This document shows, piece by piece, positions 8,474 to 18,021 of a DNA stretch of 64,000 bases (position 1 is its first letter; each line of letters begins with the position of its first letter). A program made the translations under genes and the position numbers. Source of the stretch: Cloacibacterium caeni (GTDB lineage: Bacteria > Bacteroidota > Bacteroidia > Flavobacteriales > Weeksellaceae); NCBI RefSeq assembly GCF_907163125.1, contig NZ_OU015319.1, positions 558,001-622,000 of the forward strand. Direction: 5' to 3'. Under the pieces are notes generated by a model. It was not told where the DNA came from. It saw only the letters and a program-made list of their open reading frames with translations, and searched no databases.

Positions 8474-9304
8474 ATGAAGAAATTTTTATTAGTTGTAACT
8501 GTTTTCCTTTTTAGCCTCAGTTTTTCGCAAAACAATAAGGGTAAACTTTTTATCATTGGAGGAGGTTCCCGACCAGATTTTTTAGTAGATAGAATGGTAA
8601 AAGAGGCAGGCTTGAATCCTGGTGATGCGGTGGCTATTTTCCCTCAAGCTAGTTCAGAGCAGGATTCTTCTTTTTATTACGCAAAACAACAATTTGAAAA
8701 AAGAAATTTGAAGGCTGTAAATTATGCTTTCAAAAAAGGCGAAAAATTGCCTTCATCTAAGTTAGATTCCTTGAAAAAAGCTAAATTGATTTATGTTGGA
8801 GGTGGAGATCAGGTAATTTTTATGGATATAATTAATACTTATCCAGAAGTGAAAAATATCTTGCAAGAATCTTACGAAAAGGGTAATATGATTGCTGGTA
8901 CAAGTGCAGGAGCAGCTATTATGAGTGAGGTAATGATTACAGGGAATCAACTGAAATATAAGGATTACGAAAATACTTTTGATAATATTGAGTCTCAAAA
9001 CGTAGAAACTTCTTCAGGGATGGGATTTATTAAATCTGCTGTTATAGACCAGCATTTTGTGGTGCGCAGTAGATATAACAGGCTCCTTTCTTTAATCATA
9101 GAAAACCCAGGTTATCAAGGGATAGGAATTGATGAAGGGACAGCGATTTTGGTTAAAAATAATAATAAAGCCGAGGTTGTAGGGAGGGCTCAAGTGATAG
9201 TCTTTAAAAATCCTAAGAATTCTAAAAGTTCTTACACCGAAAAGTTAGGATCTAGAGGGATAACTCTAGATATTTATTTAAACGGTGATGAATTTACATT
9301 TTAA
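8474..9304 (+). CDS. Secreted cyanophycinase-like serine peptidase (S51)
   Basis: This 276-residue protein has a signal peptide (MKKFLLVVTVFLFSLSFSQ). The fold is peptidase S51: FIIGGGSRPD at the N-terminus, VGGGDQ, then the nucleophile elbow GTSAGAAIMS with Ser144, then IDQHFVVRSRYNRL, which carries conserved His and Arg residues. Cyanophycinase releases beta-Asp-Arg dipeptides from cyanophycin. The gene is sandwiched between a beta-aspartyl peptidase and a SusC/SusD pair, which fits stepwise extracellular or periplasmic breakdown of cyanophycin or a similar polymer. Related S51 proteins can be alpha-aspartyl dipeptidases, but the length and motifs favour cyanophycinase. Confidence 0.85.
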   Translation: MKKFLLVVTVFLFSLSFSQNNKGKLFIIGGGSRPDFLVDRMVKEAGLNPGDAVAIFPQASSEQDSSFYYAKQQFEKRNLKAVNYAFKKGEKLPSSKLDSLKKAKLIYVGGGDQVIFMDIINTYPEVKNILQESYEKGNMIAGTSAGAAIMSEVMITGNQLKYKDYENTFDNIESQNVETSSGMGFIKSAVIDQHFVVRSRYNRLLSLIIENPGYQGIGIDEGTAILVKNNNKAEVVGRAQVIVFKNPKNSKSSYTEKLGSRGITLDIYLNGDEFTF

Positions 9305-9353
9305 TGATTAAAATTAAGAAAAAACAATATTTTAATCGTTGAAAAGAAATAAT

Positions 9354-9379
9354 TTGCAAATTTTTTATGTTAAAATTTG
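9354..9379 (+). promoter_or_regulatory. Possible promoter of the SusC-SusD genes
   Basis: A TTG at 9354-9356 and an AAATTTG at 9373-9379 lie in the 120-base gap before susC. The -7 half deviates from TAnnTTTG, so the call is weak. It would allow transcription of the transporter separately from the two peptidases. Confidence 0.3.
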
Positions 9380-9424
9380 TTAAATAATAAAATTATTACT
9401 AATGTTGATAAAAATTAATTAAAT

Positions 9425-12217
9425 ATGAGAAAAAATGTGCTTAAATTATCTGTTGCGTCATTATTTTTCATTGGAGTTGGCGTGTATGGTCAAAAGTCAG
9501 ACACCATTACCAAAGAAAGAAAAATAGACGAAGTAATAGTAGTAGGTTATGGTAAATCTACAAAAGCTAAACTTACCGATAATGTAGCTAAAATTAGCTC
9601 TGAATCATTAAAAGAAATTCCTAATGCCAATTTTCAAAATGCAATAGTAGGTAAAGCAGCTGGGGTTAGAGTAAACCAAACGAATGGTAAATTGGAATCA
9701 GGTTTTAATATTAATGTTCGTGGTTCGGCAAGTATTAGTGCAGGCACAAGTCCATTGTATGTGATAGACGGAATTCCTATGATTAATAATGATGAGTCTA
9801 CTAACGGAGCAGCAGTAAACCCATTGGTTACTCTAAGTGCTACTGAGATAGAATCAATAGAAATTTTGAAAGACGCTTCTTCAGCAGCTATTTATGGTTC
9901 TAGAGGTAGTAATGGAGTTGTTTTGATTACTACTAAAACAGGTAGAAAAGGCAAACCAAAACTTACCTTAAATTTATCTCAAGGTTTTAGCGAGCCTACT
10001 AATAAAGTACAGTTTTTAAATGCAAAACAATATGTAGAATTGTTTCTAGAAGCAGGTAGAAATGTAGGACGAGAAAGTTCAGTAATTACAAGGCTTAATA
10101 GGTATTCTAATAATACAGATTGGCAAAATGGAGTAATTGATACAGATTGGCAAGACTATATCTTTAAAAAAGGAGCAGTAAGAGATGCAGATTTCTCAGT
10201 TTCGGGTGGTGATGATAAATATAATTATATGTTTACTGCTTCTAATAACGATACACAAGGTATTATTAGAAAAAATGATTTAGACAGAAATACTGCTAGA
10301 TTAAATATTAGTGCAAGTCCAACTGATAAATTAAAATTGGGATTAAATTTAGGTTTTTCTAGAACAAGTATTGATAGAGTTTCTAATGATAACCAATTTA
10401 CTACACCTATGCAAGCCATTGCATTAGCTCCTATTTCTCCAGCTTTTGTTGATGGAGAACCCTTTGATGGTACTACCTACGCTAATTTTTTATTAGAAGA
10501 TAAGTATGCAAGCTATAATACGTTGATTAAAAGAGTTACAGGTAAGTTATTTGGGGAATATAAAATTTTGAAAAATTTAACTTTTAATTCTGATTTTGGG
10601 TATGATTATTATAATCAAAAAGAGAAAAAATATAGAGGGAAAAAGACTCCATTTATGTCAACAGATGGTTATGCGTTTAACTCTTGGGTAGACACAGAAA
10701 ATATAATTTTTTCTAATTACTTATCTTATAATTTAAAATTGGGAGCGCATAATTTCAGTGCAATAGCAGGAACAGAACTTAATAAGAATAGAAGAGAATA
10801 CGGAAGTGTAACGGGAATTAGGTTTCCTTCTGATGATTTCCAAAATATTGATAGTGCTGGAGAAATTAATGCGGGTGGAGGAAATACTACAGAATATTCA
10901 TTTTTCTCATACTTTGCCAGAGCAAATTATGATTATCAAGGAAAATATTTATTTAAAGCTTCTATTCGTAAGGATGGTTCTTCTAGATTTGGTAAAGCAA
11001 ATAGATATGGGATTTTTCCAGCATTTTCTGCAGGTTGGGTACTTTCAAAAGAAGATTTCTTGTCTTCATCTGATGTAATTTCTCTCTTAAAATTAAGAGC
11101 AAGCTGGGGAAAAACAGGTAATGCCGAAATTGGTAATTTTGCATCTCGTGATTTATGGAATGCAGCATCTTATAAGCAATTACCAGCCATTGAACCAGTG
11201 CAACCAGAGAGTCCAAATCTTACTTGGGAAAAATCAAGCCAAACAGATATAGGATTAGACATTGGAGTTTTCAATAATAGAGTTTCTGGGGAAATTGATT
11301 TTTATAACAAAAAAACAAACGGATTGTTATTCTATCAAAACATACCATATACTTCAGGATATTCTAATATCTATAGAAATATTGGTGATATGAAAAACAC
11401 AGGATTTGAAATGGTAATCAATACTCAAAATATTAAAAAAGATAATTTTACTTGGGATACCAATTTTAATGTAGCAAAGAATAATAATGAAATTACTGCT
11501 TTGCCAGATGATAATAGAGATCAAATTATTGGAAATGTAATTAGAAGAGTAGGCGAAAGATTAGATTCTTTTTATTTAGTAGAATATGCGGGAGTAGACC
11601 CAAATAATGGAGATGCATTGTTTTATAAAAACACTTTAAATCCAGATGGTTCATTAGATAAAACTAAAACCAATGATTACAGCGAAGCTCAAAGAATAAT
11701 TGCAGGAAGCTCTACTCCTGATTGGATAGCAGGTTTAACCAACACAGTAGAGTACAAGAATTTTGATTTCTCTTTTACATTCTACGGAGAATTCGGAGGA
11801 AATTTATACAATTCTGGAGGTAAATTCATGTCTACTTCAGCAAGTAATGGGTATGATAACCAAACGGTAGATCAGATGAACCGTTGGCAAAACCCTGGTG
11901 ATATTACCAATGTGCCACAAGCAAGATTAGGAAAAGGAAATGGAGTAGAAGAATCTACAAGATATTTAGAAAAGAACGATTTTGTTAGATTGAGAAATTT
12001 AAGCTTAGGTTATACTTTTAATAAAAATTTAACTTCATCAATTGGAGTTAATAAGCTTAGACTATATGTGTCTGCTATCAATGTACTCACTTTTACAAAA
12101 TATAGTGGTTACGACCCAGAAGCAAGATCAGATACAAATAGAGGCGGAGGTGGTTCTACATTTTATTCAGCACCACCAGCTAAAACGGTAACTTTTGGTA
12201 TTAATGTTAATTTTTAA
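9425..12217 (+). CDS. SusC/RagA-type TonB-dependent outer membrane transporter
   Basis: This 930-residue outer membrane transporter imports oligomers bound by its SusD partner, powered by TonB. After the signal peptide (ending VGVYGQ) comes a TonB-box-like IDEVIVVGYG at about 35-44. The plug domain follows (ANFQNAIVGKAAGVRV, PLYVIDGIPM, EIEILKDASSAAIYGSRGSNGVVLITTK), then the beta-barrel ending in VTFGINVNF. It lacks the N-terminal carboxypeptidase-regulatory-like domain common in SusC proteins, so it is on the short side. The substrate is inferred from neighbours to be beta-aspartyl peptides or cyanophycin fragments. Confidence 0.93.
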   Translation: MRKNVLKLSVASLFFIGVGVYGQKSDTITKERKIDEVIVVGYGKSTKAKLTDNVAKISSESLKEIPNANFQNAIVGKAAGVRVNQTNGKLESGFNINVRGSASISAGTSPLYVIDGIPMINNDESTNGAAVNPLVTLSATEIESIEILKDASSAAIYGSRGSNGVVLITTKTGRKGKPKLTLNLSQGFSEPTNKVQFLNAKQYVELFLEAGRNVGRESSVITRLNRYSNNTDWQNGVIDTDWQDYIFKKGAVRDADFSVSGGDDKYNYMFTASNNDTQGIIRKNDLDRNTARLNISASPTDKLKLGLNLGFSRTSIDRVSNDNQFTTPMQAIALAPISPAFVDGEPFDGTTYANFLLEDKYASYNTLIKRVTGKLFGEYKILKNLTFNSDFGYDYYNQKEKKYRGKKTPFMSTDGYAFNSWVDTENIIFSNYLSYNLKLGAHNFSAIAGTELNKNRREYGSVTGIRFPSDDFQNIDSAGEINAGGGNTTEYSFFSYFARANYDYQGKYLFKASIRKDGSSRFGKANRYGIFPAFSAGWVLSKEDFLSSSDVISLLKLRASWGKTGNAEIGNFASRDLWNAASYKQLPAIEPVQPESPNLTWEKSSQTDIGLDIGVFNNRVSGEIDFYNKKTNGLLFYQNIPYTSGYSNIYRNIGDMKNTGFEMVINTQNIKKDNFTWDTNFNVAKNNNEITALPDDNRDQIIGNVIRRVGERLDSFYLVEYAGVDPNNGDALFYKNTLNPDGSLDKTKTNDYSEAQRIIAGSSTPDWIAGLTNTVEYKNFDFSFTFYGEFGGNLYNSGGKFMSTSASNGYDNQTVDQMNRWQNPGDITNVPQARLGKGNGVEESTRYLEKNDFVRLRNLSLGYTFNKNLTSSIGVNKLRLYVSAINVLTFTKYSGYDPEARSDTNRGGGGSTFYSAPPAKTVTFGINVNF

Positions 12218-12227
12218 AACTAAACAA

Positions 12228-13577
12228 ATGAAAAATTTAAAATATTTAATTTTAACCATATCAAGTCTTTTTCTGTTGACATCTTGTGATAGAGAATTAG
12301 ACATAAACCCTGAACAAGGAATTGATACTGAAACAGCAATTTCAACTCCAGAAGGAATTCAGCAAATTCTAATTGGAGCTTATGCAAACACTGGTGATGG
12401 TGACCTTTTCGGAGGAGATTTACAAATTTATGCTGATCTTCTTGCAGATGACAGTTACTTGTATTGGTGGGGAACTTATGCAGAATTAGGAAATATTCAC
12501 GAAAAAAATATTATATCTGATAATGTTTATGTAAGAGATACTTGGGGTAGAGCTTATAAAGTAATTAATGCTACAAATGTTATATTAGAAAATCTTAGCG
12601 TAGTAAAGGATGCAGATGACAAAAAAAGAATTGAAGGTGAAGCAAAATTCTTAAGAGCATTAAACTATTTTGAATTAGTAAGATTCTTTGGTAAACAATA
12701 TGAAGCTGGTAAAAATAATACACAATTAGGGGTTCCTATTGTTCTTAAAACTGTTACAGATTTTAATGGAGATTTATCTGTTGCTCGAAATACAGTAGAG
12801 GAAGTTTACACTCAAGTAATTAAAGATCTAAACGAATCAATAGCTAATTTGCCCGAAGAGAATTCTTTTTATGCAGATGCTTACTCTGCAAAAGCACTTT
12901 TGTCAAGAGTTTATCTTCAAAAACAAGACTACACCAATGCCAGAAATATAGCAAATGATGTAATTGAAAACAGTGGTAAGTCATTAATGACAAATTATAA
13001 AGATGCTTTCAATACTTCAGAAAACATAAGTGAAGATCTGTTCACAATGCAAGTAACATCTCAGTCAGGAGAAAATGATTTAATTACTTTTTATGCAGAT
13101 GAACCACAAGGTGGAAGAGGAGGAGATATTTCTCTTACTGAAGATTATTTAAATTTATTCGAGGCAGATGATGTTAGAGGATCTTTCTATTACTATAATT
13201 ACTATGATGATGTTCTTACAAGTAAATACACCAATCAATATGGTAATATTCATGTAATTAGATTAGCGGAAATGTATTTGATTAGAGCAGAATCAAATTT
13301 CAGAATGAATACTTCTTTAGGAGCAACTCCTTTAGATGATGTCAATACAATAAGAAGAAGAGCTCACGCATCAGAATTATTATCAGTTACATTAGATGAT
13401 ATTTTGACAGAAAGAAGAAGAGAACTTGCGTTTGAAGGCTTCTTAATACATGATGTTAAACGTACTAAAGGAAACGTAGGTTACTTAAGCTGGAATAGCG
13501 ATGAATTGGTTTTTCCTATTCCTTTAAGAGAAATCCAAGTGAATAAAAAACTGGTTCAAAACCCTGGATACAACTAA
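12228..13577 (+). CDS. SusD/RagB family nutrient-binding lipoprotein
   Basis: This 449-residue surface lipoprotein has lipobox LLTSC. It pairs with the SusC barrel starting 10 bases upstream. SusD features are visible: the TPR-rich helical body (WGRAYKVINATNVILENL, EAKFLRALNYFELVRFFG, AKALLSRVYLQKQDYTNAR) and the C-terminal block with LTERRRELAFEGFLIHDVKR and FPIPLREIQVNKKLVQNPGY. The start is set at ATG 12228; an upstream in-frame start would overlap susC and precede the signal peptide. Ligand specificity cannot be read from sequence, but the operon context points to a peptide polymer rather than a glycan. Confidence 0.92.
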   Translation: MKNLKYLILTISSLFLLTSCDRELDINPEQGIDTETAISTPEGIQQILIGAYANTGDGDLFGGDLQIYADLLADDSYLYWWGTYAELGNIHEKNIISDNVYVRDTWGRAYKVINATNVILENLSVVKDADDKKRIEGEAKFLRALNYFELVRFFGKQYEAGKNNTQLGVPIVLKTVTDFNGDLSVARNTVEEVYTQVIKDLNESIANLPEENSFYADAYSAKALLSRVYLQKQDYTNARNIANDVIENSGKSLMTNYKDAFNTSENISEDLFTMQVTSQSGENDLITFYADEPQGGRGGDISLTEDYLNLFEADDVRGSFYYYNYYDDVLTSKYTNQYGNIHVIRLAEMYLIRAESNFRMNTSLGATPLDDVNTIRRRAHASELLSVTLDDILTERRRELAFEGFLIHDVKRTKGNVGYLSWNSDELVFPIPLREIQVNKKLVQNPGYN

Positions 13578-13599
13578 TATTTAGAAAATAATAAAAAAG

Positions 13600-13626
13600 A
13601 AAGTCAGCAATATTTTGCTGACTTTT
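13600..13626 (+). terminator. Terminator after susD
   Basis: Stem AAGTCAGCAA/TTGCTGACTT is followed by TTTTT, 23 bases after the susD stop. Confidence 0.85.
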
Positions 13627-13645
13627 TCAATAAATAAAAATACAA

Positions 13646-13672
13646 AAAACCTCCCAAAAATGAGAGGTTTTC
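13646..13672 (-). terminator. Terminator after acs
   Basis: On the minus strand AAAACCTC and GAGGTTTT form a stem followed by a T-run, just past the acs stop codon. It works with the susD terminator to separate the converging operons. Confidence 0.7.
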
Positions 13673-13698
13673 GTGTGACCAAAAATTAACAATAATCA

Positions 13699-15609
13699 TT
13701 AGTTGATCCTTCCATCTTTTATTTCGTCTACAATTTCTGGATTGAGTAGGGTAGAAATATCTCCAAAGTTGCTGAAATCTCCTTCGGCAATTTTTCTTAA
13801 AATTCTACGCATAATTTTTCCAGAACGTGTTTTTGGCAGGCCAGAAACAAACTGTATTTTATCTAATTTAGCGATTGGACCGATGGTATCAGAAATCAAC
13901 ATATTAATTTCTTTTCTTAAATTTTCTTTGTCTCTTTCTTCACCAGATTCTTTCAAAATTACAAAACCATACAATGCATTTCCTTTAATATCATGAGGGA
14001 AACCTACAATTGCGGATTCTGCAACAGCTGGGTGTAAGTTGATGCTGTCTTCAATTGGAGCAGTTCCTAAATTATGACCAGAAACAATAATCACATCATC
14101 TACACGACCTGTAATTCTATAATACCCTGTTTCGTCTCTCAATGCGCCATCACCTGTGAAATATTTCCCAGGGAAAGCGGTAAAATAGGTTTCTTTGTAT
14201 CTTTGATGGTCGCCCCAAATTGTTCTGGCAATTCCCGGCCAAGGAAAACGGATACAAAGGTTTCCATCTACTTGATTTCCTGTGATTTCGTTGCGTTTTT
14301 CATCCATTAAAACCGGTTGGATTCCCGGAAGTGGAAGGGTAGCGTAAGTTGGCTTAGTCGGCGTAACAAAAGGAAGTGGAGAAATCATAATTCCGCCTGT
14401 TTCGGTTTGCCACCATGTATCTACTATTGGACATTTTTTCTTGCCAACATGGTCATTATACCAGTGCCAAGCTTCGTCATTAATCGGTTCACCTACTGAA
14501 CCAATCACTCTAAGACTTGATAAATCATGTTTTTCTACCCAAGAAGAAGATTCTTTAGCCAAAGAACGAATCGCAGTAGGAGCAGTGTAGAACTGTGTTA
14601 CTTTGTGTTTTTCAATTACTGCCCAGAAACGGTCTGGCTCTGGATAAGTAGGAACTCCTTCAAAAATAACCGTAGTAGCACCATTGGTTAATGGTCCGTA
14701 TAAAATGTAAGAGTGACCTGTAATCCAACCAATATCTGCAGTACACCAGTAAATATCATTTTCTTTGTAATTGAAAACATTTTTAAAAGTATAACCCGTG
14801 TAAACCATGTAACCAGCAGTAGTGTGCAACATTCCTTTTGGTTTTCCTGTAGAACCAGAAGTATAAAGAATGAATAATGGATCTTCTGCGTCCATGATTT
14901 TGGTAACGAAATCAGCAGAAGCTTTTGGATAGTAATCATCTAACCAAACATCTCTTCCTTCTTTCATTTTTACTTCGGTGTTGGTTCTTTTTACCACCAA
15001 AACCTTTTCTACAGAAGGTGTTTTTTCTACGGCTTCATCGATGATTCCTTTTAGGTCAATAGCTTTGTTTCCTCTGTAACTTCCGTCTGAAGTGATAATC
15101 ATTTTTGCTTCGCAGTCATTCACTCTAGAAGTTACCGCAGAAGCAGAAAATCCAGCGAAAATAACAGAATGTACAGCACCCATTTTAGCACAAGCCAACA
15201 TGGTAACAGCCAATTCTGGAATCATCGGTAAATAGATACAAACTCTGTCACCTTTTTTTACGCCCAATTCTGTAAGAACATTCGCCATTTTGCAAACCCT
15301 TTCGTGAAGTTCTCGATAAGAAATGTATTGCGCTTCTTCATTTGGATCATTAGGTTCCCAGATAATCGCGGTTTTATCACCTCTTTCTGCCAAATGTCGG
15401 TCTAAACAGTTTTTGGTAATATTGAGTTTTGCACCTTTAAACCATTCGATTTTGGCTTCTTCCATGTCAAATTTTACCACTTTGTTCCAGCGCTGATACC
15501 AAACAAAGTTTTCATCTGCAATTTTGTCCCAGAATTTTTTAGGATTCTTAATTGATTTTTTGTACTGCTTGAAATAATCAGGCAAATCGTGAATTACATA
15601 ATTTTTCAT
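13699..15609 (-). CDS. acs: Acetyl-CoA synthetase (AMP-forming)
   Basis: This 636-residue enzyme activates acetate to acetyl-CoA with ATP and CoA. Motifs visible: the P-loop-like LYTSGSTGKPKGMLHTTAGY, WWQTETGGIMISPLP, the hinge-region GRVDDVIIVSGHNLGTAPIE, and the C-terminal PKTRSGKIMRRILRK, whose Lys in SGK is catalytic and is the usual acetylation target. The N-terminal ACAS_N region (FWDKIADENFVWYQRWNKV) is intact. It is the last gene of a minus-strand set with prpE, a receiver protein and a CrbS-like kinase, the classic control partner of acs. Confidence 0.95.
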   Translation of the reverse strand: MKNYVIHDLPDYFKQYKKSIKNPKKFWDKIADENFVWYQRWNKVVKFDMEEAKIEWFKGAKLNITKNCLDRHLAERGDKTAIIWEPNDPNEEAQYISYRELHERVCKMANVLTELGVKKGDRVCIYLPMIPELAVTMLACAKMGAVHSVIFAGFSASAVTSRVNDCEAKMIITSDGSYRGNKAIDLKGIIDEAVEKTPSVEKVLVVKRTNTEVKMKEGRDVWLDDYYPKASADFVTKIMDAEDPLFILYTSGSTGKPKGMLHTTAGYMVYTGYTFKNVFNYKENDIYWCTADIGWITGHSYILYGPLTNGATTVIFEGVPTYPEPDRFWAVIEKHKVTQFYTAPTAIRSLAKESSSWVEKHDLSSLRVIGSVGEPINDEAWHWYNDHVGKKKCPIVDTWWQTETGGIMISPLPFVTPTKPTYATLPLPGIQPVLMDEKRNEITGNQVDGNLCIRFPWPGIARTIWGDHQRYKETYFTAFPGKYFTGDGALRDETGYYRITGRVDDVIIVSGHNLGTAPIEDSINLHPAVAESAIVGFPHDIKGNALYGFVILKESGEERDKENLRKEINMLISDTIGPIAKLDKIQFVSGLPKTRSGKIMRRILRKIAEGDFSNFGDISTLLNPEIVDEIKDGRIN

Positions 15610-15653
15610 ATCAAATTTTAATTTTTTAGATTCCTTTTGTAAGGAAAGTATCT

Positions 15654-17546
15654 TTATTTTCTATATTCTTCGAATTTTTCTTGAAGTTCACCAATGATTG
15701 CTTCATCATCTATGGTAGAAGGAATTTGGAACTCTTTTCCGTCTAACATAGTTCTGATAAGTTTTCTCAAAATTTTTCCACTTCGGGTTTTTGGGAGTCG
15801 TTTTACCACGACAATGTTTCTTAATGCGGCAACTGCTCCAATTTTTTCTCTAACCAATGCTACGACTTCTTTTTCCACTTCGGTTTCAGAAATTTGAGTT
15901 CCAGATTTTAAAACCACCAATCCGAAAGGAATTTGACCTTTTAAATCGTCTTCTATTCCTACTACACAGCATTCTGCAACATCTTTGTGTTCAGAAACAG
16001 CTTCTTCCATTTCTGCAGTAGAAAGTCGGTGTCCTGCTACATTAATGATGTCATCAACTCTTCCTGTGATGAAAATATATCCGTCTTCATCTCTGATGGC
16101 GCCATCTCCAGAAAAATAATATCCCGGGAATTTTGCTAAATAACCATAGTGGAATCTTTCGTAATCTCCCCAAATTCCCATTAAAGTTCCTGGAGGAAGC
16201 GGTAGTTTTATCACCAAATAACCTTCATGGTGTGCTTCTAGTTCGTAACCTTCTTCGTCAAAAATTTTAATATCATAACCAGGGATTGGTTTTCCAGCGG
16301 AAGCACGTTTTACGCCATCATCTTCTACGCCGCGCATTAGTGATAACATAGGCCAACCAGATTCTGTTTGCCACCAATGGTCAATAGGAGTAATACCTAC
16401 TTTTTCTTCGTACCAGTCTAAAGTAGCTACATCGCATCTTTCACCCGCTAAAAACTGGGTTCTGAAATGGGATAAATCGTATTTTTTGATGAATTCACCA
16501 TCTGGATCTTCTTTTTTAATCGCTCTTATAGCTGTAGGCGCGGTAAACATTACAGAAACTTTGTATTCAGAGAGGATTCTCCAAGTAGTTCCTGCATCTG
16601 GCGTCATAATCGGTTTTCCTTCGAAAATAATAGAGGTATTTCTGTTGATAAGCGGTCCGTAAATAATGTAACTGTGACCAACTACCCAACCAATATCTGA
16701 AGCTGCCCAGAAAACTTCGCCGGGTTTTGCGCCATAAATTTTTTCAATGGAAAATTTAAGTGCGGTAGCATAACCTCCCGTATCACGAACTACACCTTTA
16801 GGTTTTCCTGTAGTTCCTGAGGTATAAAGAATATAAAGTGGATGTGTAGATTTTACGGGGACGCAATCTGCAGGTTCTGATTTTTCTAACAATTCTTGAA
16901 AATTGGTCAGTTGAGGTTCGTTTTTCCAATCTACTTTATTGCCCCAAAGTTGACGGTCAAAAACCACAATATGTTCAGGTTTATGAGAAGCCATTTCATA
17001 AGCTTCTTTCACGAAAGGCAAATAAGGAATTCTCTTTTTAACCTCTACACCAGCACTTGCTGTAATAATTGCTTTTGGATTACAATCATCTATTCTAATG
17101 GCTAATTCATGTGGCGCAAAACCTCCAAAAACTACAGAATGAGTGATTCCTAATCTGGCACAAGCGAGCATAGCATAGGCAGCTTGTGGAATCATAGGCA
17201 TGTAAATAATGGCATTGTCACCTTTTTTTAATCCTAACGATTGCAAACCTCCCGCGAATTTTGAAACATTTTCTTTTAACTCGTTAAAAGTAATTTTCTG
17301 TTTCGTATCCGTAACAGGGGAGTCGTAAATGTAGGCAACTTGGTCACCATAACCATCTTCTATGTGCTTGTCTATGGCGAGAAAACATGCGTTCAACTCT
17401 CCATCTGCAAACCATACAGGATAGTTGTTTTCTCCTTGAGAAAGAATCGTTTGAGGTTTTTTGAACCAATGAATTTGGTCGGCTTGTTCTGCCCAAAATT
17501 GTTCCTTGTTTTCAATACTGTTCAAGAACATTTCATGCGCTTTCAT
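15654..17546 (-). CDS. prpE: Propionyl-CoA synthetase-type acyl-CoA synthetase
   Basis: This 630-residue AMP-forming acyl-CoA synthetase is related to Acs. PrpE-type signatures are LYTSGTTGKPKGVVRDTGGY, ASDIGWVVGHSYIIYGPL, WWQTESGWPM, and the C-terminal PKTRSGKILRKLIRTM with the catalytic Lys. It activates propionate, and perhaps other short acids, to the CoA thioester. It starts 44 bases upstream of acs, so acetate and propionate activation are encoded together. Assignment to PrpE rather than a second Acs rests on the VVRDTGGY block and the N-terminus. Confidence 0.88.
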   Translation of the reverse strand: MKAHEMFLNSIENKEQFWAEQADQIHWFKKPQTILSQGENNYPVWFADGELNACFLAIDKHIEDGYGDQVAYIYDSPVTDTKQKITFNELKENVSKFAGGLQSLGLKKGDNAIIYMPMIPQAAYAMLACARLGITHSVVFGGFAPHELAIRIDDCNPKAIITASAGVEVKKRIPYLPFVKEAYEMASHKPEHIVVFDRQLWGNKVDWKNEPQLTNFQELLEKSEPADCVPVKSTHPLYILYTSGTTGKPKGVVRDTGGYATALKFSIEKIYGAKPGEVFWAASDIGWVVGHSYIIYGPLINRNTSIIFEGKPIMTPDAGTTWRILSEYKVSVMFTAPTAIRAIKKEDPDGEFIKKYDLSHFRTQFLAGERCDVATLDWYEEKVGITPIDHWWQTESGWPMLSLMRGVEDDGVKRASAGKPIPGYDIKIFDEEGYELEAHHEGYLVIKLPLPPGTLMGIWGDYERFHYGYLAKFPGYYFSGDGAIRDEDGYIFITGRVDDIINVAGHRLSTAEMEEAVSEHKDVAECCVVGIEDDLKGQIPFGLVVLKSGTQISETEVEKEVVALVREKIGAVAALRNIVVVKRLPKTRSGKILRKLIRTMLDGKEFQIPSTIDDEAIIGELQEKFEEYRK

Positions 17547-17623
17547 AATTTTAGATTTTTTTGGATTTTGATTTCAGATTTTACGCTGAAACAATTAATA
17601 TTTTGTAGATTTTTTTTAATTTT

Positions 17624-17986
17624 TTAAGTTAATAATTCTTCTACCTGCTGAACCAGTTTCTTGATAGAGTAAGGCTTGGTAACATAAGCATCAGCTCCTA
17701 AACTCAATCCTTTTTCTATGTCTGCAGGATTGGTTTTTGCAGATAAGAAAATGACCTTACACTGATTCAGTTTTTCTTGTTTTTTTATTTCTTGCAACGT
17801 GGTGTAACCATCTACATTGGGCATCATGATATCGAGTAAAATAATATCTGGTGTTTCCTCCTTTAATAATTCTAAAACTTCCGAGCCATCTCTTGCGATG
17901 AAGACTTCATAACCTGCTTTTCGGAAGGTGTATTCTAAGGTCATGATGATTTTGTGTTCGTCGTCTGCTATAAGTATCTTTTTCAT
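17624..17986 (-). CDS. Receiver-only response regulator
   Basis: This 120-residue protein is a complete CheY-like receiver and nothing more. The acidic pair DDE is at residues 8-10, the phospho-acceptor Asp lies in IILLDIMMPNVDGY near residue 52, the Thr/Ser is in VIFLSAKT, and the Lys is in DAYVTKPYS. There is no DNA-binding domain, unlike the LuxR-type CrbR that partners CrbS elsewhere. It sits between the kinase gene and prpE, so it probably receives phosphate from that kinase and passes the signal to another protein. Confidence 0.9.
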   Translation of the reverse strand: MKKILIADDEHKIIMTLEYTFRKAGYEVFIARDGSEVLELLKEETPDIILLDIMMPNVDGYTTLQEIKKQEKLNQCKVIFLSAKTNPADIEKGLSLGADAYVTKPYSIKKLVQQVEELLT

Positions 17987-18021
17987 TTTTATTTTAGATT
18001 TCAGATGTTAGACATCAGATT

